DNA from: Rhodobacterales bacterium
Lineage (GTDB): Bacteria; Pseudomonadota; Alphaproteobacteria; Caulobacterales; Hyphomonadaceae
NCBI GenBank assembly: GCA_014763715.1
Contig: JACXUV010000030.1
Coordinates: forward strand, 1 to 46,237
DNA: 46,237 nucleotides
Direction: 5' to 3'
The position numbers and the translations under genes were made by a program. Positions 36,025-45,182 of this stretch are shown here, one piece after another. Under the pieces are notes generated by a model. That model was given only the letters and a program-made list of their open reading frames with translations, did not search any database and had not been told where the DNA came from. Within the stretch, counting starts at the first letter, position 1, and every line of letters begins with the position of its first letter.

Positions 36025-36728
36025 TGGGGTCCTCTCCCTTCAATGCCGAGACAGCTTTCATGCTTGGCCCACTCGCCATCACCTGGCCGGTGGTGGTGAC
36101 CTGGGGGATCATGACGGCACTAATGACAACATCCATCCTGATGACCCGTCACCTGACGCTGAAGCCGGGGCGCGCACAGGCCGTCCTTGAACTGATCGTC
36201 AATACGCTAGACGGTGAGATCCGCGCAACCGTACCCGGAGACCCAGCCCGCTTCCGCCCACTGGTCGGCACGCTGCTGATATTTATCCTGGTTGCAAACT
36301 GGAGCTCGCTGCTCCCCGGCATCGAGCCGCCCACAGCTCATCTGGAAACCGACGCCGCGCTGGCATTCATCGTATTCCTCTCTTCGATATTCTGGGGAAT
36401 CCGGTCACAGGGTATCGGCGGCTGGCTCGGCAGTTTCGTCCGTCCCAGTTGGCTGATGCTACCCCTCAACCTGATCGGACAGGTAACACGTCACTTCTCG
36501 CTAATGATCCGCCTCTTCGGCAATGTCATGAGCGGAGTATTTGTTATCAGCATTGTCCTGTCCCTTGCAGGCCTACTGGTTCCGATTCCGCTGATGGCGC
36601 TCGAAATGCTGACTGGCGCGGTGCAGGCCTATATTTTTGCAACGCTGGCACTGGTGTTCGTTGGATCGGCGGTAAGCGAAGCAGATGCAGAAAACAAAAT
36701 GCAGCAAAAGGAACGGACCCATGACTGA
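36024..36728 (+). CDS. atpB: N-type ATPase Fo subunit a
   Basis: This 234-residue integral membrane subunit forms the ion half-channels. The stator arginine lies in the conserved [15 protein letters not shown], and the C-terminal [19 protein letters not shown] is the family end motif. Five to six hydrophobic helices are apparent. ATG 36024 overlaps the atpR stop by one base (TGATG); its own end overlaps atpE by eight bases. Length is slightly shorter than in housekeeping a subunits, normal for N-ATPases. Confidence 0.93.
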   Translation: MGSSPFNAETAFMLGPLAITWPVVVTWGIMTALMTTSILMTRHLTLKPGRAQAVLELIVNTLDGEIRATVPGDPARFRPLVGTLLIFILVANWSSLLPGIEPPTAHLETDAALAFIVFLSSIFWGIRSQGIGGWLGSFVRPSWLMLPLNLIGQVTRHFSLMIRLFGNVMSGVFVISIVLSLAGLLVPIPLMALEMLTGAVQAYIFATLALVFVGSAVSEADAENKMQQKERTHD

Positions 36729-36969
36729 ATACGTCCAGATCGCCAGTATTATATGCGCAACACTTGCGGTCTGTCTCGGCGCCATTGCCCCCGCTCTGGC
36801 AGAAGGGCGGGCCGTTTCTACAGCGCTTGAAGCAATAGCGCGCCAACCGGAGTCGGCGGGAACCATTTCACGAACTCTGTTCGTAGGGCTGGCGATGATT
36901 GAAACCACAGCGATCTACTGCCTTGTCGTCTCCCTGTTGCTCCTCTTCGCCAACCCCTTCGTGCAATGA
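36721..36969 (+). CDS. atpE: N-type ATPase Fo subunit c (two membrane carboxylates)
   Basis: This 82-residue hairpin subunit forms the ring. Helix 1 has [19 protein letters not shown] with glutamate 28. The polar loop is ARQPE (residues 40-44). Helix 2 has [13 protein letters not shown] with the ion-binding glutamate 61 followed by Thr62 and Thr63. Glutamate 28 stands where Ilyobacter-type Na+ c subunits have the ion-binding glutamine 32. Such double-carboxylate c subunits are known in N-ATPases. It overlaps atpB and atpF. Whether the coupling ion is H+ or Na+ is not decided by the sequence. Confidence 0.94.
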   Translation: MTEYVQIASIICATLAVCLGAIAPALAEGRAVSTALEAIARQPESAGTISRTLFVGLAMIETTAIYCLVVSLLLLFANPFVQ

Positions 36970-37691
36970 ATTTCGACTGGGTCACTTTCAGTTTTCAACT
37001 GGTCAACGTCCTGGTGTTGCTGGCGATCCTGCGACACTTTCTGTTCCGCCCGGTCGCCGACATTATCGCGCAACGTCAAGCCGAGACTGATGCCGCCCTG
37101 AGAGCAGCCGAAACGGCTAAGGCCGATGCTGACGCGGCAGCCCAGAAGGCTCTTGCTGAAGCAGACGCCACCGTCGCAGCACGGCAGGAGGTTCTGGGAA
37201 GAGCACGCAAGGACGCCGAAGCACAGCGTGATGCCCTGCTCGACAAAGCCCATGCCGAGGCAGCGAGGATCGTGGCTGAAGGGCGAGCGACAGACAAACG
37301 CAATGCCAGCGACAGTCGGGCACAAACGCTGGCTCGTGCCCGGGACCTCGCCGCCGTCATCGCCGAACGCGCCCTAACCGCACAGCCCCAGGATTTCAAT
37401 GGTTACCTGAGCCAACTGGTCGCGGCACTTCAGAAAATGCCGCCCGCAGAACTCAGTGCCCTACTCAACGGGGGGGACCTGAAACTGATCAGCGCCGCAC
37501 CTCTCTCTGAAAACGATTTATCCATGGTGAAATCCGCGCTCTCAGCATTCGATATAGCCCCTGAACTATCGACAGCGCCTGAGTTGATCGCCGGTCTTGA
37601 ACTGCAATCGGACAGCGGCGCGATCCGGAATTCACTGGCGCACGACCTTGAGCAGATCACTGAAGCGATGCGTGATGACCAGGCAGACTGA
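36966..37691 (+). CDS. atpF: N-type ATPase subunit b with delta-like C-terminal tail
   Basis: This 241-residue protein is longer than a usual b subunit (about 160). An N-terminal membrane helix ([20 protein letters not shown]) is followed by a long charged, alanine-rich coiled coil to about residue 145. The last 80-90 residues break this pattern: [20 protein letters not shown] and [20 protein letters not shown] look like the C-terminal part of subunit delta/OSCP, which typically has an SA-PL segment and a LIGG-type segment. The operon has no separate delta gene, so this tail could replace it. Starts in the atpE stop (ATGA) and overlaps atpA by 17 bases. The fusion reading is mine by eye. Confidence 0.88.
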   Translation: MNFDWVTFSFQLVNVLVLLAILRHFLFRPVADIIAQRQAETDAALRAAETAKADADAAAQKALAEADATVAARQEVLGRARKDAEAQRDALLDKAHAEAARIVAEGRATDKRNASDSRAQTLARARDLAAVIAERALTAQPQDFNGYLSQLVAALQKMPPAELSALLNGGDLKLISAAPLSENDLSMVKSALSAFDIAPELSTAPELIAGLELQSDSGAIRNSLAHDLEQITEAMRDDQAD

Positions 37692-39174
37692 TCCCGCACT
37701 AGAGCCTCTGAAGGCACGCATAGCCAAAGCCCAGCTTGGTGCCGAAATCGAGGAGCGAGGCAAAGTCGTCTCCATTGCCGATGGGTTGGCGACAGTCGAT
37801 GGATTGCCTGGGGCCGAGCTCAATGAAATCGTGACGTTTTCTACAGGCGCGCGTGGATTCATCCTGTCGCTGGAAGAAAATCACCTGAATGTCGCCTGCC
37901 TGGACCCCGCCAACGATGTCGCCGCAGGCACGCGCGTCACCCGAACGGGTCAGCTCGCATCAGTGCCAGTCGGAGAGAGCCTGTTAGGGCGGGTAATCGA
38001 TCCACTAGGAAGACCGCTGGACAATGGCCCACGGCCTGACAGCACTGAACGGCTGCCGGTTGAACGCCTTGCCCCCTCAATTATCGAACGGGACTTTGTG
38101 ACCGAGCCTGTAGAAACAGGCTTGCTAGTCGTCGACGCCCTGTTCGCGATTGGACGCGGGCAGCGTGAACTGATTATCGGTGAGCGACAGACCGGCAAGA
38201 CCTCCATCGCCGTCGACACGATCATCAATCAGGCAAATAGCGACATTATCTCCATCTATGTCGCCATAGGACAGCGGACATCAGCGGTACGGCATGTGAT
38301 CGATGCGGTTCGCGAACACGGGCGGATGGAGCAAACAGTTTTTATTGTTGCGGAAGCATCATCCGAACCCGGCCTGCAATGGCTTGCACCATTCTCCGCC
38401 ACATCGATAGCAGAATGGTTCCGCGACCGCGGGAGACATGTGCTGATCGTTTATGACGACCTTACCAAGCACGCGGCAACGCACCGCGAACTCGCACTAC
38501 TCTCCCGGCAACCGCCCGGCCGTGAGGCCTATCCAGGTGATATCTTTTACCTGCATGCGCGCCTGCTTGAACGCGCAGCAAAACTCTCGAAGGCTCGTGG
38601 AGGCGGCTCGCTGACGGCCCTACCGATTGCCGAAATCGAGGCTGGAAATCTGTCTGCTTACATTCCCACAAACCTTATTTCCATCTCGGATGGCCAGATA
38701 GTCACGTCGCAATCTCTTTTTGCAGCCAACCAGCGCCCAGCGATCGACATCGGTCTGTCAGTCAGCCGGGTTGGCGGCAAGGCCCAATGGGTCAGTATGA
38801 AGTCCGTTGCCGGACGGCTGAGACTGGACTACGCGCAATATCTTGAAATGAAGATGTTCTCGCGATTTGGAGGGTTCGGGGACGAAGCCATGGCCGCGAG
38901 GATGAAGCGAGGAGAGCGCATAGCAGCCCTGCTGGCCCAGCCTCGCCTATCCCCCCTCAAACTTTTGACACAGGTCGCCCTGCTCAGTGCCCTGAATGAA
39001 GGCATTCTGGATGATGTCGACCTGGCAACCATTTCTCACTTGAAGACAAAATTGCCATCCGCGTTCGCCGCTGATCCTATCCTGTCTGAACTGGATCTGA
39101 CATCAAGCAGACTGGATGAAGGCATGAAATCCTCCATTCTGGAGGTAGTGCGCACCACACTGAGGCAGACATGA
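37675..39174 (+). CDS. atpA: N-type ATPase subunit alpha
   Basis: This 499-residue alpha subunit carries non-catalytic nucleotide sites. Walker A GERQTGKT lies at residues 169-176. The N-terminal [20 protein letters not shown] is typical, as are [34 protein letters not shown], and [19 protein letters not shown] later on. The ATG at 37675 is chosen because the family's N-terminal helix begins just after it; overlap with atpF is 17 bases. It ends in an ATGA overlap with atpG. All expected regions are present at normal length. Confidence 0.95.
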   Translation: MTRQTDPALEPLKARIAKAQLGAEIEERGKVVSIADGLATVDGLPGAELNEIVTFSTGARGFILSLEENHLNVACLDPANDVAAGTRVTRTGQLASVPVGESLLGRVIDPLGRPLDNGPRPDSTERLPVERLAPSIIERDFVTEPVETGLLVVDALFAIGRGQRELIIGERQTGKTSIAVDTIINQANSDIISIYVAIGQRTSAVRHVIDAVREHGRMEQTVFIVAEASSEPGLQWLAPFSATSIAEWFRDRGRHVLIVYDDLTKHAATHRELALLSRQPPGREAYPGDIFYLHARLLERAAKLSKARGGGSLTALPIAEIEAGNLSAYIPTNLISISDGQIVTSQSLFAANQRPAIDIGLSVSRVGGKAQWVSMKSVAGRLRLDYAQYLEMKMFSRFGGFGDEAMAARMKRGERIAALLAQPRLSPLKLLTQVALLSALNEGILDDVDLATISHLKTKLPSAFAADPILSELDLTSSRLDEGMKSSILEVVRTTLRQT

Positions 39175-39980
39175 GCCTGCGCCCCGAAGAAATTCAGCAC
39201 CGCCTGCGTAGTCTCGACGAGATCGGCGATGTCGTCGGGGCACTTCGCGCGATTGCCGCCAGTCACGCGAGTTCCGCTGAAACCGCCATGCAGGCAATCA
39301 CCGCCTATGCCGGGACCGTGACGCATGCGCTGGCGATTTCCATCGCAGCTGCAGCACCGCATTCGGATCCGAAAGGATCGGGCCTCTTGCTGGTTGTCGG
39401 AGCGGCACAAGGCTTTTGCGGTGCCTATCCGGAGCATATCGCCGAAGTCACTCAGTCCATGCTTGAGCCCGGCATGGGCCTGATTGTCGTTGGGGCACGC
39501 ACAGCGGATACGCTCAGGACTGCCAACCTTCCAGTCCTGTGGTCCGACGATCTACCGGGACATCCCGCAGCCATTCCCGCGCTGGCGAGCCGCACGACCG
39601 ACGTATTGGTCGAGCAGTCATCTCATCATCCCGGGCCCATCCGTGCCCTGACGGGAACTCCTCATGGCGAGCACGCGACCACAGTATCTCGCCTTTTCCC
39701 ACCTGAACCGCCCAAAGGAGTTACCTCCCAGATTCCCCCTTTGATGACCCTGCCTGCGGATGAACTGCTGACCGGTCTCCTTAAGGAGGCACTCTTCGCC
39801 AGCGTCGCGCGCGTTATGATGCAAGGCGCAGAAACGGAGGCCCGCGCACGGGTGGAAGCCATGGCAAGGGCTCAGAACAACCTTCGCTCCCGCCGCAAGG
39901 AAGTCGAGCAGGCCTACCAGCAGGCCCGGCAGGAACAAATGACTACAGAGATGATTGAATTATCCGCCGGACGAACCTGA
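39171..39980 (+). CDS. atpG: N-type ATPase subunit gamma
   Basis: This 269-residue gamma subunit is the rotating central shaft. It has the N-terminal helix [20 protein letters not shown], a central alpha-beta domain ([19 protein letters not shown], a family motif) and the C-terminal helix [20 protein letters not shown] with [20 protein letters not shown]. The sequence is more divergent than alpha and beta, as usual for N-ATPases. It is the last gene; the operon ends here, followed by a hairpin and the convergent SDR gene. Confidence 0.92.
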   Translation: MSLRPEEIQHRLRSLDEIGDVVGALRAIAASHASSAETAMQAITAYAGTVTHALAISIAAAAPHSDPKGSGLLLVVGAAQGFCGAYPEHIAEVTQSMLEPGMGLIVVGARTADTLRTANLPVLWSDDLPGHPAAIPALASRTTDVLVEQSSHHPGPIRALTGTPHGEHATTVSRLFPPEPPKGVTSQIPPLMTLPADELLTGLLKEALFASVARVMMQGAETEARARVEAMARAQNNLRSRRKEVEQAYQQARQEQMTTEMIELSAGRT

Positions 39981-40023
39981 CATGCCTACAAACAAGCTGT
40001 CGACGCGCGACCAGAACGATGGA

Positions 40024-40040
40024 GGCCATTCAAAATGGTC
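40024..40040. terminator. Hairpin between the convergent N-ATPase and lipid operons
   Basis: GGCCATT-CAA-AATGGTC can form a seven-base-pair stem (one G-U) with a three-base loop between the end of atpG and the end of the SDR gene. No T-run follows on either strand, so it is at best a weak or rho-assisted terminator serving both directions. Confidence 0.3.
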
Positions 40041-40090
40041 GATGACTGATAAATATGCCGTCAGCGCTCCATGCTCCAGAACACGTATTT

Positions 40091-40840
40091 CTATTTCAGA
40101 AGCCTTCTCAACAGCGCCGTGTAAATTGTATCTGGCAACAGGGACAGGAACTGAAAGAGGAGGGAAAATCGTACAGGAAAATGAGATCTGAAACGGCTCG
40201 TTGTCATCGCGCGCACAACCCGGCGCGCACCCTCCTCAGGAGACATGATAAAAGGCATATTGAAGGCGTTTTTGTCGGTCAGGCGTGTCTCAATGAAGCC
40301 CGGATTGATGACCTGGACCTTGAAACGATCTGATGGCAAGTCGACGCGCAATTGCTCCGCCATGTGGATCACACCGGCTTTGCTGGCCCCGTATCCCTGC
40401 GCACCTGGAAGACCACGCAAGCCAGCCAGTGAACCGATTAGCACAATATGGGCGAACTCCTGACTGGAAAGGATGGGCATTGCCGCACCAAGCACACGTG
40501 CACAGCCAGTGAAGTTTACATCACACATGGCTTCAATCTTGTCAGAATCCCATTCCAGTGCGCCCAGCGGGTCATAGATGCCCGCACAAAAGATCAGGCC
40601 ATCGATCAGTCCGGCTGACGAGAGAGCAGCCTCGAGCGTCGCACGATCACGAACATCGCAAGGGGCAACATAGGCTGGTGAAGGCAGTTCTTTCGCAAGA
40701 GCCTCAAGCTCCTGCCGATTACGGGCGGACAAAACAAGCTCAATGCCTTTGCCGGAAAGCTCGTGTGCGATCGCACGACCGAGTCCGACACTAGCCCCTA
40801 CAAGCCAGTATCGCCGAGCCATCAAGGTTCGGCGAGACAT
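40091..40840 (-). CDS. Short-chain dehydrogenase/reductase
   Basis: This 249-residue classical SDR has a Rossmann nucleotide-binding motif GASVGLGRA near the N terminus, the NAG-like FCAGIYDP, the catalytic serine in IGSLAG and the YGASKAG tyrosine-lysine pair. The C-terminal SLLFQFLSLLPDTIYTALLRR is hydrophobic and amphipathic, suggesting membrane association. It is the last gene of the leftward operon starting at the FAD oxidoreductase, coupled to the DUF3833 gene (TAATG overlap). In related operons an SDR of this type accompanies cyclopropane or furan fatty-acid enzymes; the exact substrate is unknown. Confidence 0.87.
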   Translation of the reverse strand: MSRRTLMARRYWLVGASVGLGRAIAHELSGKGIELVLSARNRQELEALAKELPSPAYVAPCDVRDRATLEAALSSAGLIDGLIFCAGIYDPLGALEWDSDKIEAMCDVNFTGCARVLGAAMPILSSQEFAHIVLIGSLAGLRGLPGAQGYGASKAGVIHMAEQLRVDLPSDRFKVQVINPGFIETRLTDKNAFNMPFIMSPEEGARRVVRAMTTSRFRSHFPVRFSLLFQFLSLLPDTIYTALLRRLLK

Positions 40841-41442
40841 TATAGTACCTCTTCCAGATATTTCTTTTCCATATTTTTCTGGAACTCGCCCTCCGATAGA
40901 GGGCGATGTTTGAACACAGCGACCAACTCGGCGACCTTGACCCCGAACTTTCGCATCTGAGACCGGTTGAGGATAGTTCCTTCATCGGTAAGGTACATCC
41001 AATCCGTGACAGACAAGACATGACCTCCCGCTTCTTTAGGCAACCTCAGCTTATACGTCATCTTCAGTGTGTTGCCCGAGGCAACTCCACGAGCTTCACC
41101 CACGAGGTCCGAAGCCGTGGCGGTAAAGTGACGCTCATCCTGGAAAGCGAGACGCCATTCACGCCGGTCCTCCCGGCCGGACGCATAAATGAAGTGTTCC
41201 TTCAGGGTGCCACCATCCGCGCTAAACTGACCATGCATCTCTGCCTCGAAACGGGCAACAACCTTTCCTGTAAAGTCATAGACTATGCCTTCAGAAAGAT
41301 ATCGCCCTGCAAATGCTCTCGCCGGAATAAACTCCGGAGACTGGTTGACATAATCTGTTGGCTTTTGCGCAGTGAAGCCATAAACACAGCCGCCAAGCCC
41401 GAGCAGGGCCAAGCAGGTAAAAAAGCCCAATGCCAATTGCAT
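40840..41442 (-). CDS. DUF3833 family lipoprotein
   Basis: This 200-residue protein has a lipoprotein signal (GLGGC, cysteine at residue 19) and the DUF3833 body: GRYLSEGIVYDFTGKVVARF, GGTLKEHFIYASGREDRREW, and LPKEAGGHVLSVTDWMYLT. The family is periplasmic or membrane-anchored and of unknown activity, and is repeatedly found beside CFAS, SDR and DUF1365 genes. GGAGG lies nine bases before the ATG. About 60 bases separate it from the chalcone-isomerase-like gene upstream; it is coupled to the SDR gene downstream. Confidence 0.85.
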   Translation of the reverse strand: MQLALGFFTCLALLGLGGCVYGFTAQKPTDYVNQSPEFIPARAFAGRYLSEGIVYDFTGKVVARFEAEMHGQFSADGGTLKEHFIYASGREDRREWRLAFQDERHFTATASDLVGEARGVASGNTLKMTYKLRLPKEAGGHVLSVTDWMYLTDEGTILNRSQMRKFGVKVAELVAVFKHRPLSEGEFQKNMEKKYLEEVL

Positions 41443-41503
41443 GTTATCTTACCTCCATTATACAAGACACATTATTTGTCTACGGATATATTGAACGATT
41501 AGA

Positions 41504-42001
41504 TCACCCATCCACCCGTCCCCTTAGGCGTTCACCTTCACGTTTGTAACGGGCATCATTCGACAGCCAGATCCCGAAAAAGCTGCGCCTGAAGCCTGAC
41601 CATTGAACGCTACATAGCTCAGAGCCGTTAAAGTAGAAGACCGCGGTATTCTCGCTCGTGCTGCGCCCGATGATAACATCGCCCTGCCTAACATCCGCGA
41701 AGCATCCCACCAGGCTTTCACGAAGAGGCTCAAACGAACTGATCGGCGCTCCTGACAATCGAGCCATTTCCTTGAGGCTGGCATTGGCGAGTGTCGTTGC
41801 TGAAAAGGAAGTCTTGTAAGAAAGCCTGAGTTCGAATTCGGAGTCCCAGGAGAACTCCCCAGCAGGTGCGAAGAGTTCTGCCTTGTAAAGACGGAGGGGG
41901 CCCCACCTGTAGGTTGCCGCACCAACCGGATCCATTTGGCTCACCTCGGCATTTGCAGGCAGAGGAGACAGAAGAAGCACAAGCGAGAGGATACTACGCA
42001 T
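41504..42001 (-). CDS. Chalcone isomerase-like periplasmic protein
   Basis: This 165-residue protein has a signal peptide ending LPANA (residue 18). The body matches the bacterial chalcone-isomerase-like family: YRWGPLRLYKAELFAPAGEF, LRLSYKTSFSATTLANAS and CSVQWSGFRRSFFGIWLS. These proteins share the fold of plant chalcone isomerases and fatty-acid-binding proteins but lack proven activity; binding a modified fatty acid is a reasonable guess. ATG 42001 sits inside the end of the CFAS fusion gene (stop near 41994), so translation is coupled; in-frame ATGs at 42046 and 42025 are upstream alternatives. Confidence 0.8.
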   Translation of the reverse strand: MRSILSLVLLLSPLPANAEVSQMDPVGAATYRWGPLRLYKAELFAPAGEFSWDSEFELRLSYKTSFSATTLANASLKEMARLSGAPISSFEPLRESLVGCFADVRQGDVIIGRSTSENTAVFYFNGSELCSVQWSGFRRSFFGIWLSNDARYKREGERLRGRVDG

Positions 42002-43661
42002 GCCGTAACTCGAACTGAACAACATTTGTCCGGGCACCAACCTCAAACGCGGCAGCGCACGTATCCAGATAATATTTCCACCCCCTCAGAAATTCCCGTC
42101 CCATACCCTCGACTTCAAACTCAGGCATCGCGGCTTCAAATCGTTTGCGCCAGGTACGGAGCGTGCGCGCATAATCTTTTCCAAACCGGAAGAAATTTTC
42201 GGCGACCAACCCTGCCCGTTCTGCGTGAAGGCTGATCTGCCCGGGAGAGATCAGCATTCCACCAGGAAACGTATAGCGACGAATGAAATCCGTTCGTCTG
42301 CTATAATGTTCGAAAATATCGTCTTCCACGATAATCGCCTGCAAGGCAGCGCGGCCATTCCGGTTTAACCGGCGCCGTATGGTGTCGAAATAGGTTGGCC
42401 AATAATGCATTCCAACCGCTTCAATCATTTCAATTGAAATGATTGCATCGAAAGTTCCTTCAGTATCCCTGTAATCCTGCAAGCGAATATCGTACCGACC
42501 GCAGAGACCAGCGGTTTCAAGCCGCTCATTGGTATATTTTTTTTGCTCCGTAGAAATGGTTATTCCCGTAACGTGCCGATCACTCGTTTGCAGTGCCCGC
42601 TCGGCAAAACCGCCCCACCCGCAACCAATTTCCAGTGTGCTGCCACCGCAATCACTGACAGCATGCAAGAGACGATCATATTTGTTATTTTGAGCCTCAG
42701 CCATGGGCTCGTCATCGCGTTTGTACAGAGCTGACGAGTAGGACATTGTCTCATCCAGCCATCGGCTGTAGAAGGCGTTCGAAATGTCATAGTGCGCCTG
42801 TATGTTGCGCCGCGACCCGCGCTTTGAATTTGCTCTGAGAACACGATCAGACATCAGGAAAAGTAGACGCTGAATACCAGCGCCACCAAAGGCGCCAGCA
42901 AGGTCATCATGATTCCTGAGCGCCACTGTGGCAAGCATCTCAAGATCCGGCGTATCCCACCACCCTAGGGCATAGGATTCTCCGAGTCCGACTTCGCCCC
43001 GCAGCGCCAGGTTTGAGAAAGTACGCCAGTCCTTGATATCCCAATGCGCAACAGGTGCTCCTGCACCAAAGCTGTGGAGCGTCCCATCTGGAAGGTACAC
43101 ATGCAGAGTACCTTCTTTCATCTGATCAAGGAGCTTCAGCGCGCTATTTTTTGCCACCCGGGAGAAAATCATGACGAAAAGTCCTGTGCTGGAGGTATTG
43201 GGCGTGACCGGAACCGCGCCCCCTTTATTTTTAGCTTGAGCGCCTGCCAATCGCGCAAGATAACAGTGGCGGTCCCCACTCGTATTATTTACTTCGCTGA
43301 CAACAGAGCGGAGCCTCCCTGCGGAATCCAGAAAAAACCAGAAGCTGACGGGATTGAAAGCGTAGCCGATACAAGCCGGCTGGGTCAGCAGGTATACTCG
43401 CAAGCCGTCCGGATTCACCCCGCACTTCATCCGAAGCCAGTCGGCTCTGTCCCTTAATGTTTTCGCACCATCCCCATAGTCTTTCTTTCGCAAGCTCCAG
43501 ACATTGAAACTTTCAAACGAAAAAAGACGGGGCAAACGATGCCGCTCACTGTCAATTCGTAGCCAGACGAAGTCAGCCCGATAGCTGAACGCGTTTTGAA
43601 CATTGCCTGATCGGCCATGAAAAACACGGCTCTTCAGGAGTGACAAATCCGGAATATTCAC
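41994..43661 (-). CDS. DUF1365 N-terminal half fused in frame to a cyclopropane-fatty-acid synthase-like methyltransferase
   Basis: This 555-residue protein has two parts. Residues 1 to about 138 match the start of DUF1365 (SRVFHGRSGNVQNAFSYRAD through GYAFNPVSFWFFLDSAGRL and SGDRHCYLARL). The second half of that family, with its FHVSPFMP-type motif, is absent. After a short polar linker comes a CFAS module: HVYLPDGTLHSFG, LGESYALGWWDTPDLEML, DETMSYSSALY, SAM site TLEIGCGWGGFAERAL, SIEMIEAVGMHYWPTYF, DTCAAAFEVGA. It acts on membrane phospholipid acyl chains using SAM. The GTG start overlaps the FAD gene stop and has AGGAG seven bases upstream. Normally DUF1365 and CFAS are separate adjacent genes in this operon type. 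Confidence 0.87.
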   Translation of the reverse strand: MNIPDLSLLKSRVFHGRSGNVQNAFSYRADFVWLRIDSERHRLPRLFSFESFNVWSLRKKDYGDGAKTLRDRADWLRMKCGVNPDGLRVYLLTQPACIGYAFNPVSFWFFLDSAGRLRSVVSEVNNTSGDRHCYLARLAGAQAKNKGGAVPVTPNTSSTGLFVMIFSRVAKNSALKLLDQMKEGTLHVYLPDGTLHSFGAGAPVAHWDIKDWRTFSNLALRGEVGLGESYALGWWDTPDLEMLATVALRNHDDLAGAFGGAGIQRLLFLMSDRVLRANSKRGSRRNIQAHYDISNAFYSRWLDETMSYSSALYKRDDEPMAEAQNNKYDRLLHAVSDCGGSTLEIGCGWGGFAERALQTSDRHVTGITISTEQKKYTNERLETAGLCGRYDIRLQDYRDTEGTFDAIISIEMIEAVGMHYWPTYFDTIRRRLNRNGRAALQAIIVEDDIFEHYSRRTDFIRRYTFPGGMLISPGQISLHAERAGLVAENFFRFGKDYARTLRTWRKRFEAAMPEFEVEGMGREFLRGWKYYLDTCAAAFEVGARTNVVQFELRHA

Positions 43662-44971
43662 ACCGGAACTCCTGGCTTGCCACCAACTGCTTCCAACAAC
43701 TGACGAGAGACCGAAAGACCACTCTGAAGGCCATCTTCATGAAATCCGAATCGGGTCCAGGCACCGCAGAACCACACTCCTGCATGTCCCTGAATATCCG
43801 CAAGGCGCTCTTGTGCGCGGATCGCAGCGAGATCGAACTGCGGGTGCCGGAAGACTTCCCTGTCGTAGACCAGATGATCGTCAATGGCCCGTTTGGGATT
43901 GAGCGTCACAAACAGCGGCGTGGCTTCCGGCAAGCTTTGGAGGGCATTCATCCAGTACGTGAAGGAGCCGCTTGTCTCCGGCCCTGAAGATGTTCCCTTG
44001 TAAACCCAACTCGACCATGCGGCCCTACGCCTCGGCATCTGCGATATGTCTGAATGAAGGATAACCTCGTTCGGTCGATACCGGATCGCGCCCAAAATTT
44101 CTGCCTCTTCCCTTGTCGCATCCGTCAACAATGCCAAGGCCTGGTCTGAATGACACGCCAATATTATGTGATCGAATTTCTGGATGGGCTGTCCTGCAAT
44201 CTTGAGCCAGGGGTCAGGATTTCGTCCGGCCGCTTCAACAGGGCAATTGCATTGCAAGGAAACGCCACAAGCGGCCAGCCGTTGGACCAATCGTTCGACA
44301 TATACCTTGCTGCCCCCCGCGACGGTTTTCCACTTGGGCCCCGTTAACGCTGTCAGGAGGCCGTGATTTTCAAAGAAGCGAACAAATGTGTTCGCTGGGA
44401 AGGCTTCCATGTCGTCTCGAGCCGTGCTCCAGATCGCGCCAGCCAGAGGGTAAAGGTACCGCTCGGAAAAGTCCTTGCCGATACGCAAATGACGCAGGAG
44501 GTTTCCCATTGTCATATCCGGAGAAATGACCGTCGCTCGAGCCTCCGTGTTGAATCTCATGATGTCAGCGAGCAGCCGATAGAAGCGCGGATTGACCAGG
44601 TTTCGCCTGTCGGCAAACAAGCGAGACAGGTTGGTCAGGCCATATTCGAATTCCCCCTCATCGATGGATACCGCGAATGACATTGGAGCCGGAAGCGAAG
44701 GGATCTGAAGCTCGTCAAACAAGGATATGAGGTTGGGATAGGTTACATCATTGAACACCATAAACCCGGTATCGACCGGGATATTCTTTTCCGGGCCGGC
44801 CAATAGTGTACGGGCATGTCCGCCAAGACGTGATTGCCCCTCAAATACAGTAACCTGGCAGGTATCCTTCAATTGCCACGCAGCGCCCAGACCAGCTATT
44901 CCGGACCCCACAATCGCAACTGAAGGTTTCTCGCGTAAAGTATCGCGCTCAAGGGTAAGTTCGAATGGCAT
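43658..44971 (-). CDS. FAD-dependent oxidoreductase (amine-oxidase-like, CFAS-associated)
   Basis: This 437-residue flavoprotein has the dinucleotide motif GSGIAG at residues 22-27, followed by VTVFEGQSRLGGHARTLL and VDTGFMVFNDVTYPNLISLF, which mark the NAD(P)/FAD-binding family found before CFAS genes. The C-terminal FAD-contact region is seen in DIQGHAGVWFCGAWTRFGF. In related operons this protein is thought to introduce double bonds or oxidise methylated fatty acids. ATG 44971 puts the dinucleotide fold at the right place and lies about 25 bases after the predicted transcription start of the divergent promoter; the frame stays open to a GTG at 45022, which lies within that promoter. Confidence 0.88.
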   Translation of the reverse strand: MPFELTLERDTLREKPSVAIVGSGIAGLGAAWQLKDTCQVTVFEGQSRLGGHARTLLAGPEKNIPVDTGFMVFNDVTYPNLISLFDELQIPSLPAPMSFAVSIDEGEFEYGLTNLSRLFADRRNLVNPRFYRLLADIMRFNTEARATVISPDMTMGNLLRHLRIGKDFSERYLYPLAGAIWSTARDDMEAFPANTFVRFFENHGLLTALTGPKWKTVAGGSKVYVERLVQRLAACGVSLQCNCPVEAAGRNPDPWLKIAGQPIQKFDHIILACHSDQALALLTDATREEAEILGAIRYRPNEVILHSDISQMPRRRAAWSSWVYKGTSSGPETSGSFTYWMNALQSLPEATPLFVTLNPKRAIDDHLVYDREVFRHPQFDLAAIRAQERLADIQGHAGVWFCGAWTRFGFHEDGLQSGLSVSRQLLEAVGGKPGVPV

Positions 44972-45002
44972 TTTGCAGGCATCCTGTCCGTATCTCCCCC
45001 TG

Positions 45003-45030
45003 ACTACGAAGACCGGACGCACCTGGATCA
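45003..45030 (-). promoter_or_regulatory. Predicted ECF11-type promoter of the lipid operon
   Basis: On the minus strand TGATCC (45030-45025) is followed by 16 bases and CGTAGT (45008-45003). The TGATC element matches the -35 known for RpoE/ChrR systems. Transcription would start near 44995, about 25 bases before the ATG of the FAD oxidoreductase. Confidence 0.6.
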
Positions 45031-45059
45031 GATTTTTTTAGAAGCCCCTGATCTGATCC
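45025..45059. repeat. Perfect 9-bp inverted repeat holding the two divergent -35 elements
   Basis: GGATCAGAT at 45025-45033 and ATCTGATCC at 45051-45059 are exact reverse complements separated by 17 bases. Each arm contains a TGATCC -35 sequence pointing outward toward the gene it serves. Confidence 0.7.
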
Positions 45060-45076
45060 GGAAGCTGGTGCGTATA
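45049..45076 (+). promoter_or_regulatory. Predicted ECF11-type autoregulatory promoter of the sigma-chrR operon
   Basis: TGATCT (45049-45054) is followed by 16 bases and CGTATA (45071-45076), the same layout as on the opposite strand. A second TGATCC at 45054-45059 overlaps it but has no CGTA at 16 bases. Transcription would start near 45083, which is next to an in-frame ATG at 45084. Confidence 0.55.
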
Positions 45077-45182
45077 TTGCTGTATGCAGCAGCCACAGCC
45101 GAATCCCTCAGCGTGTCGCAACAGCGAGCCCCATGCACCGGGCACGTTGGCGTTTGATGCTCGTGCAGCTAGGATTCCCTTG

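Noticed and set aside
39982-40191. About 70-codon open frame after atpG
   Set aside because: It overlaps the end of the SDR gene on the other strand and lacks a ribosome site or family features.
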